From contig JAZSDZ010000034.1 of NCBI GenBank assembly GCA_045531435.1, positions 1 through 43,305 of the forward strand: a stretch of DNA of 43,305 nucleotides, read 5' to 3'. Position 1 is the first letter of the stretch. Every line of letters starts with the position of its first letter. The notes beneath the pieces were generated by a model, which did no database searches, had not been told where the DNA came from, and worked only from the letters and a program-made list of their open reading frames with translations. The position numbers and the translations under genes are program-made. This document shows, piece after piece, positions 38,727-43,305 of the stretch. The DNA comes from Fimenecus sp045531435. GTDB lineage: Bacteria > Bacillota > Clostridia > Oscillospirales > Acutalibacteraceae.

Positions 38727-39767
38727 ATGGCACTTGTTTATGAAGCAGATTTAAAAAGACAGATTAGAGAAAAGAATATGTCAAACTGCTATCTTTTTTA
38801 CGGAAGTGAAGAATATCTTAAACAGTTTTATACTGAAAAGATATGTAAAACCTTTGTAACACCGGGTAGTGAAACATTTAGTCTGCGTAAATATGATGGT
38901 AAAGAAAACACCCTTGATGATGTGTTTGAGGGTGCTTCATCTATGCCGTTTATGAGTGAATATTGTGTTGTAATAGCTCGTGATTTTCCTCTTGATGCAT
39001 TAAACAACAGTGATAAAGACAGATTAATATCTTTTTTGGAAAACACTCCTGATACATGTATTACAATTTTCTGGATGGACAGTATTGATGTTCAACCTAA
39101 AACAGCAAAATGGAAATGGGTTGTTGATAAATTTAATGAGTGTGCTGTTGTTGTGGATTTTGAAAAACCAACAGGCAGAAATTTGTTGAAACTTCTTTGT
39201 GCATATGCTTCGAAACAAGGTTGTATGATGAATGACACTACAGCATCTTATCTTGTGGAAATAGCAGGTGACGGACTTAACACATTGTTCAACGAGATTC
39301 AGAAAGCAGCAAATTTTGCAGGTCAGGGATATGAAATTACGCGTGATTGCATTGATAGTGTTGTTGTTCGTTCTCTTGAAGCAAAGGTTTTTGATTTATC
39401 TAAGCTTATTCTTAATCAGAATCCACAAGGTGCGTTGGAACTTTTACACATTCTTATGATGCAAAAAGCAGAGCCAATTGATATTTTTGGTGTTATTCTT
39501 ATGTCTTTTCTTGATATTTATCGTGTGAAGGTGTCCGTTTCAGGCGGAGAAAGTATGCTTTATCCTGCAAAAATATTTGATTACAGAAATAAGGATTTCC
39601 GTCTGAAAAATGCTGACAGATATGCGAGAAATCTTTCAATGGAGCAGATTCGCGAATGCTTTGACTGCTTTGCGGAAAGTGACAGAGCGTTGAAAAGTAC
39701 AGCGCAGAGTGGCGAATTGATTCTTGAAAAACTCATAGTGAAGATTTCACTTATAATAGCAAGGTGA
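38727..39767 (+). CDS. holA: DNA polymerase III subunit delta
   Basis: A 346-residue clamp-loader subunit that opens the sliding clamp. The start NCYLFYGSEEYLKQFYTEKI replaces the 'yllyG.d.yl....' N-terminus; VLMSFLDIYRVKVS and ALKSTAQSGELILEKLIVKIS are the family C-terminal helices ('aD..lKsg...p...le.li..l'). It lies next to comEC as in Bacillus and many Firmicutes. Its stop overlaps the start region of the next gene. Confidence 0.9.
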   Translation: MALVYEADLKRQIREKNMSNCYLFYGSEEYLKQFYTEKICKTFVTPGSETFSLRKYDGKENTLDDVFEGASSMPFMSEYCVVIARDFPLDALNNSDKDRLISFLENTPDTCITIFWMDSIDVQPKTAKWKWVVDKFNECAVVVDFEKPTGRNLLKLLCAYASKQGCMMNDTTASYLVEIAGDGLNTLFNEIQKAANFAGQGYEITRDCIDSVVVRSLEAKVFDLSKLILNQNPQGALELLHILMMQKAEPIDIFGVILMSFLDIYRVKVSVSGGESMLYPAKIFDYRNKDFRLKNADRYARNLSMEQIRECFDCFAESDRALKSTAQSGELILEKLIVKISLIIAR

Positions 39768-39772
39768 AAACT

Positions 39773-40366
39773 GTGATAAAAATAAATGAAGCAGTAATAG
39801 TTGAAGGAAAATACGATAAAATTAAGCTGTCAGGTATTCTTGATACAATTATTGTTGAGACAGACGGCTTTGCAATTTTTAAGGATAAAGAAAAACAGGC
39901 ACTCATCCGTTTTCTTGCAGAAAAAAAGGGAATTATAATTCTTACCGATAGTGATTCAGCGGGTTTTATGATTCGCTCCTTTATCAAGAATATAACTAAA
40001 AGTGAAAACATAAAAAATGTGTATATACCTGATGTGTATGGTAAGGAAAAAAGAAAAACAGAGTTTTCAAAGGAAGGAAAACTTGGCGTTGAAGGAATGA
40101 AAACTCAGGTAATCATTGGTGCACTTAAAAAAGCAGGTGTTATATACAGCGAGAACACAAAAAAAGAAGGCAGAGAAATAACTCATACGGACTTTTTTGA
40201 AGATGGGATCAGTGGTGGTGAAAATAGTAGCGTTATCCGTAAAGCATTGGCGAAAGAATTGTGTCTTCCTGAAAAAATCAGTTCATCTTCACTTTTGAAA
40301 ATAATAAATTCATATATGACGTATGATGAATATAAAAAAGTAATTAAAAAAATAAGCAATTTATAA
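39773..40366 (+). CDS. TOPRIM-domain protein, ribonuclease M5-like
   Basis: A 197-residue protein with an N-terminal TOPRIM domain: Glu11 in IVEGKYDKIKL and Asp59-Asp61 in TDSDSAGF are the metal residues. The C-terminal half (about 105-197) resembles the DUF4093 domain of RNase M5. RNase M5 (RnmV) matures 5S rRNA in Firmicutes, and this is the likeliest role; a related small primase-like protein is the alternative. I chose the GTG at 39773 after AAGGTG, in preference to the GTG at 39764, which overlaps the ribosome site and the holA stop. Confidence 0.82.
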   Translation: MIKINEAVIVEGKYDKIKLSGILDTIIVETDGFAIFKDKEKQALIRFLAEKKGIIILTDSDSAGFMIRSFIKNITKSENIKNVYIPDVYGKEKRKTEFSKEGKLGVEGMKTQVIIGALKKAGVIYSENTKKEGREITHTDFFEDGISGGENSSVIRKALAKELCLPEKISSSSLLKIINSYMTYDEYKKVIKKISNL

Positions 40367-40373
40367 TTTTTTC

Positions 40374-40402
40374 TTTCCAAAAGATGGAAAGTGTGTTATA
40401 AT
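40374..40402 (+). promoter_or_regulatory. possible promoter of the acyl-CoA ligase operon
   Basis: TTTCCA (40374-40379) and a perfect TATAAT (40397-40402) are 17 bases apart. The -35 matches the consensus at four of six positions. A small CTTTCC/GGAAAG hairpin overlaps the region. Confidence 0.4.
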
Positions 40403-40443
40403 ATATAATCCAACTCGAAATTGATGAACACGAGGTATCTGAA

Positions 40444-42216
40444 ATGCATGTTCAAAGCAAATTTCCAATAAATAAACCTTTTTATGAGGTGCGTGATATA
40501 AGCGATTTCAAGGATTTGATTGACCAGAGTGAAAAACTCTTTTCAGAACGTCCTGCATATAAGCTTAAGAATAAGGATGGAGTTTATTACGAGGTAACTT
40601 ATAGTAATTTCCGTCATTCTGTTTATTATCTTGCTAATAGTCTTGTAAATGATGGCTATAAGAGAGAGCATATAGCAGTTGTAGGTGCAAATTCATATAA
40701 CTGGTCTGTCACATATCTTGCAGTAACCTGCAGTGATAATATTATTGTGCCGATTGATAAGGAATTGACAGCAGAGAATATGATGGATGTTATTGTGGAT
40801 TCTGACTCCACTGTTCTTTTTGGTGATAAGAAATATATTAAGAGAATTGAAGAACTTAAGGATCAACTTCCTGAAAACTTTCGTTTTATTTGTTTTGATG
40901 ATGTTCAGATTGATGGTGTTGATTACTTTGAAAATTATATTGATATAGGCAGACAACTTTACAGAAAAGGAATCAGACATCTTGATGATATGACAGTTGA
41001 CCCTGAGGCAACAACTGCAATTCTCTTTACATCAGGTACAACAGGTGTATCAAAAGGCGTATGTCTCAGTCAGAAAAATATCTGTTCAGTTGTAATGGGC
41101 GCAGCAGGATGCATTAAAGTTACACCTGAAGACCAGCTTCTTTCGGTGCTTCCGATTCATCATACTTATGAATGTACAGTTGGTTTCCTTTATATCCTTT
41201 ATTCAGGTGCTTGTATAGCGTTCAATCAGGGACTCCGATATATCACAAGAGATTTTCAGGAGATAAAACCAACTTGCTTTATTACTGTTCCTCTTCTTAT
41301 TGAAAAGGTTCATGCAAAAATAATGAAAAAGATGGAAGAAAAAACAGCAGGTAAGCTTATATTCAAACTTGGTAAATATGCCTCAATAGCAAGTAAGGCA
41401 ATGGGCATTAAGGACCTTGACAGAAAACTTTTTGCGGAAGTTATTGAAACATTTGGTGGAAGACTTCGTCTTATTGTAACAGGTGCCGCTGCTATTGACC
41501 CACGCGTTGCAGAGGATTTTATGCATATGGGTATTGACCTTTATATTGGTTACGGTCTTACTGAATGTGCACCACTTGTTGCATGTAATAATGACAGACT
41601 CATGCTTCCTGACTCAATCGGTACTCCTATTCCCGGAGCGGAAGTTGCAATTTATAATCCGGATGCTTTAGGTGTTGGTGAAATTTGGGTTAGAGGTCCG
41701 ATGGTTATGAATGGGTACTATAAAAACCCTGAAGCAACGGCGGAGGTTATTACTCCTGAGGGATGGTTCAGAACTGGCGATATCGGTACTTGTGACCGTC
41801 ATAACTGTTACAAGATTACTGGTAGAAGTAAGAATGTTATCGTTACAAAGAATGGTAAAAACATCTTCCCTGAAGAGGTTGAACTTTATCTTAATACTAA
41901 TCCGATTATTGAAGAAAGTATTGTTTTTGCAGATGATGTTGATGATGAAACATTGGTTAGTGCTATGATTTACCCTAACTATGAGCAAATCAAGAATAAT
42001 CTTAAGCGTCAGGATATTACAAAAGAGGATGTTCAGAAAACAGTTGATGAAGCAGTTAAGGATGTAAATAAAAAGCTTCCTAAATACAAGAAGATCAGAA
42101 GTTATGACATCAGTGAAACAGAGTTTGAAAAAACAACAACAAAGAAAATTAAGCGTCAGGTAAATATTGATAAAAAGAAGGCAAAAGCACAAACTGAAGA
42201 AAAAACAGAGGAATAA
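40444..42216 (+). CDS. AMP-binding protein, long-chain acyl-CoA synthetase-like
   Basis: A 590-residue member of the adenylate-forming family. LFTSGTTGVSKGV (about 194-206) is the ATP loop; GYGLTECAPLVA is the A5-type motif; WFRTGDIGTCDR and ITGRSKNVIVTKNGKNIFPEEVE are the A7/A8 motifs near the hinge. The C-terminal lysine-rich tail (KKAKAQTEEKTEE) is extra. It activates a fatty acid or another carboxylate with ATP, probably giving the CoA thioester. The operon with a flavoprotein and thioredoxin does not show the substrate. Confidence 0.9.
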   Translation: MHVQSKFPINKPFYEVRDISDFKDLIDQSEKLFSERPAYKLKNKDGVYYEVTYSNFRHSVYYLANSLVNDGYKREHIAVVGANSYNWSVTYLAVTCSDNIIVPIDKELTAENMMDVIVDSDSTVLFGDKKYIKRIEELKDQLPENFRFICFDDVQIDGVDYFENYIDIGRQLYRKGIRHLDDMTVDPEATTAILFTSGTTGVSKGVCLSQKNICSVVMGAAGCIKVTPEDQLLSVLPIHHTYECTVGFLYILYSGACIAFNQGLRYITRDFQEIKPTCFITVPLLIEKVHAKIMKKMEEKTAGKLIFKLGKYASIASKAMGIKDLDRKLFAEVIETFGGRLRLIVTGAAAIDPRVAEDFMHMGIDLYIGYGLTECAPLVACNNDRLMLPDSIGTPIPGAEVAIYNPDALGVGEIWVRGPMVMNGYYKNPEATAEVITPEGWFRTGDIGTCDRHNCYKITGRSKNVIVTKNGKNIFPEEVELYLNTNPIIEESIVFADDVDDETLVSAMIYPNYEQIKNNLKRQDITKEDVQKTVDEAVKDVNKKLPKYKKIRSYDISETEFEKTTTKKIKRQVNIDKKKAKAQTEEKTEE

Positions 42217-42221
42217 TAAAA

Positions 42222-42812
42222 ATGATTTTTGGTCAGGATAATGTTGAAAACAATTCAAACGGTCTTACCGTAATGGCTATTATGGCTTCACCAAGAAAAA
42301 ATGGTTATACAGCAAAGCTTTTAGGCAGTCTTTTACGTGAATTCCCTAAAGGAACAAATTTCGATATTGTGAATCTTTACGAGCTCAATCCGACTCCATG
42401 CAACGCTTGTGGCTATTGTAAAGCAGGTAATGGTTGTACAAAGAAGGACCTTGAGGATTTCTTTAAAAGATTTGAAACAGCAGACATAATTGTTTTTGCA
42501 ACACCTATTTATTTTATGGGTGTACCTGCACCATTCAAGGCTTTGATTGACCGTTTCCAGCGTTATTATGAAGCAAGATTTCGTCGTAATATGAAAAATC
42601 CTATTGAAAAGCATCGTAAAGCTTTACTCATAATTACAAGTGGTAGTGATGGCGAAATAGGATATGAGGTGATTAAACATCAACTTTTACAGGCATTTTC
42701 AGTGCTTAACATTGAGCTTTGTGGTGTAACGCTTGCAAAGAATACTGATAAATGTGGTGTGGATGGTACTGATGTTGACAGAGCAAGAGCATTATATTGG
42801 AAGGTGAGATAA
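42222..42812 (+). CDS. flavodoxin-like NAD(P)H-dependent oxidoreductase
   Basis: A 196-residue flavoprotein of the FMN reductase/iron-sulphur flavoprotein group. MASPRKNGYTAKLL (21-34) is the FMN phosphate loop. Four cysteines lie at 60, 63, 66 and 72 (TPCNACGYCKAGNGC), similar to the compact cysteine motif of iron-sulphur flavoproteins, which bind [4Fe-4S]. FATPIYFMGVPAPFKALIDR is the conserved flavin-binding end. It starts 5 bases after the ligase stop and abuts the thioredoxin gene. Confidence 0.85.
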   Translation: MIFGQDNVENNSNGLTVMAIMASPRKNGYTAKLLGSLLREFPKGTNFDIVNLYELNPTPCNACGYCKAGNGCTKKDLEDFFKRFETADIIVFATPIYFMGVPAPFKALIDRFQRYYEARFRRNMKNPIEKHRKALLIITSGSDGEIGYEVIKHQLLQAFSVLNIELCGVTLAKNTDKCGVDGTDVDRARALYWKVR

Positions 42813-43124
42813 ATGGCAGTAATTAAAGTTGATTTAAATAATTTTGCAGATGAGGTTTTAAAATCAGATAAACCGGTACTTCTTGATATGTATGCTGACT
42901 GGTGTGGTCCGTGTATGATGATGGCACCTGAAATAGAAGCATATTCAGAAGAAACAGATAAGGTTAAAGTTTGTAAACTTAATGTTGACGAGGCAACTGA
43001 TTTAGCGCTCACATTTGGCGTGATGAGTATCCCAACAGTCCTTTTGTTTGAAAACGGACAAGAGGTCAAGCGCTTTGTTGGTGCTAAAGAAAAACATCAG
43101 ATTGCAGAATTTGTGGAAGAATAA
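42813..43124 (+). CDS. trxA: thioredoxin
   Basis: A 103-residue thioredoxin with the active site Cys31-Gly-Pro-Cys34 in DWCGPCM and the cis-proline in MSIPTVLLF. Length and motifs are those of a canonical cytosolic thioredoxin, though other thioredoxin genes may exist in the genome. The ATG follows the previous stop with no gap, so translation is probably coupled; GGTGAG is the ribosome site. Confidence 0.92.
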   Translation: MAVIKVDLNNFADEVLKSDKPVLLDMYADWCGPCMMMAPEIEAYSEETDKVKVCKLNVDEATDLALTFGVMSIPTVLLFENGQEVKRFVGAKEKHQIAEFVEE

Positions 43125-43127
43125 TAG

Positions 43128-43160
43128 AATGTCCCAAGGAATTTTCCTTGGGACATTTTT
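43128..43160 (+). terminator. terminator after thioredoxin
   Basis: TGTCCCAAGGAA and TTCCTTGGGACA form a 12-bp stem with a tiny loop, followed by TTTTTAT. Confidence 0.85.
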
Positions 43161-43185
43161 ATATTGGTCTTTAGCAAAGATATAA

Positions 43186-43206
43186 TCCCCCGGTTCTACC
43201 GGGGGA
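43186..43206. repeat. perfect GC-rich hairpin, possible element end
   Basis: TCCCCCGGT and ACCGGGGGA form a 9-bp stem with a 3-base loop. It is far more GC-rich than its surroundings and is followed by AATAAAAAA, not by T. It may be the subterminal hairpin of a mobile element of IS200/IS605 type that continues past the right edge; the transposase itself is not visible. Confidence 0.35.
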
Positions 43207-43243
43207 ATAAAAAAGCTTTAGTAAAAATAAAACGTGGCGAGCA

Positions 43244-43305
43244 ATGGCAAGCCACAAAAAAGTAGTCGAGAAAAGATTAACCTCCAAGTATAATAGTGAT
43301 GGTTT
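43244..43305 (+). CDS. possible 5' end of an unidentified gene (runs off right edge)
   Basis: From the ATG at 43244 the frame stays open for 20 codons to the window end and reads MASHKKVVEKRLTSKYNSDG. GGCGAG precedes it. GTGGC (43234-43238) can pair with GCCAC (43251-43255), which would put the start codon in a hairpin loop. The length is too short to be significant alone, and I do not recognise the protein. Confidence 0.3.
   Translation, partial: MASHKKVVEKRLTSKYNSDG

Noticed and set aside
1..43305. CRISPR arrays, rRNA genes, prophage and toxin-antitoxin pairs
   Set aside because: No regularly spaced direct repeats, rRNA segments, phage structural genes or short toxin-antitoxin gene pairs were seen.

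Overview
The window comes from a low-GC, anaerobic Firmicute, most likely a gut Clostridia of the Ruminococcaceae/Oscillospiraceae type. I infer this from AT-rich DNA (by eye mid-to-upper 30s % GC, not computed), AGGAGG-type ribosome binding sites, a sodium/proton-pumping Rnf complex, oxygen-sensitive pyruvate formate-lyase with its activase, flavin-dependent thymidylate synthase ThyX, ComEC, MltG and intracellular plant/mucin glycosidases. No species assignment is possible from the sequence alone.

Layout. (1) 1-260: the 3' end of an IS3-family element running in from the left edge. (2) 294-4495, minus strand: a two-gene operon (class III aminotransferase, then a tandem-domain class II aldolase) and a separately promoted iron-type alcohol dehydrogenase, together looking like a small catabolic module of unknown substrate. 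(3) 4812-11745, plus strand: apbE, a NusG-II-domain protein, a Gx-type membrane protein and rnfCDGEAB, all overlapping or tightly spaced, ended by two hairpins. (4) 11746-12356: non-coding, with a strong minus-strand promoter, a 17-bp stem and terminators that suggest an undescribed small RNA. (5) 12357-13835, minus: a GPH sugar symporter with a perfect palindrome in its promoter region. (6) 13945-21589, minus: a nine-gene housekeeping operon (tmk, DUF2156, GNAT, DJ-1, 5-formyl-THF cyclo-ligase, mltG, U32 peptidase, YhhN, trmB). (7) 21853-25584, plus: thyX (divergent from tmk), an amidase and a GH110-like glycosidase. (8) A tRNA-Gln(CUG) gene, then a GH30-GNAT-GH43 operon. (9) 28672-33490: a ZTP riboswitch controlling pflB-pflA-fhs. 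(10) 33635-40366: alaS, HIT, comEC, holA and a TOPRIM protein. (11) 40444-43124: acyl-CoA ligase, flavoprotein and thioredoxin. (12) 43161-43305: hairpins and an open frame running off the right edge.

How parts fit. PFL makes acetyl-CoA and formate, and Fhs charges the formate onto tetrahydrofolate. The ZTP riboswitch would turn this unit on when 10-formyl-THF is short. The Rnf complex couples ferredoxin oxidation to NAD reduction and ion pumping, and ApbE attaches the FMN groups to RnfD and RnfG. ThyX makes dTMP, which the divergently encoded Tmk phosphorylates. The glycosidases lack signal peptides, so they would act on imported oligosaccharides; the GPH symporter is one possible importer.

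Most interesting: the candidate minus-strand small RNA (about 11804-12048), the ZTP-controlled formate unit, the fused divergent ThyX, the aldolase with a decayed second metal site, and ComEC with a metal-less C-terminal domain.
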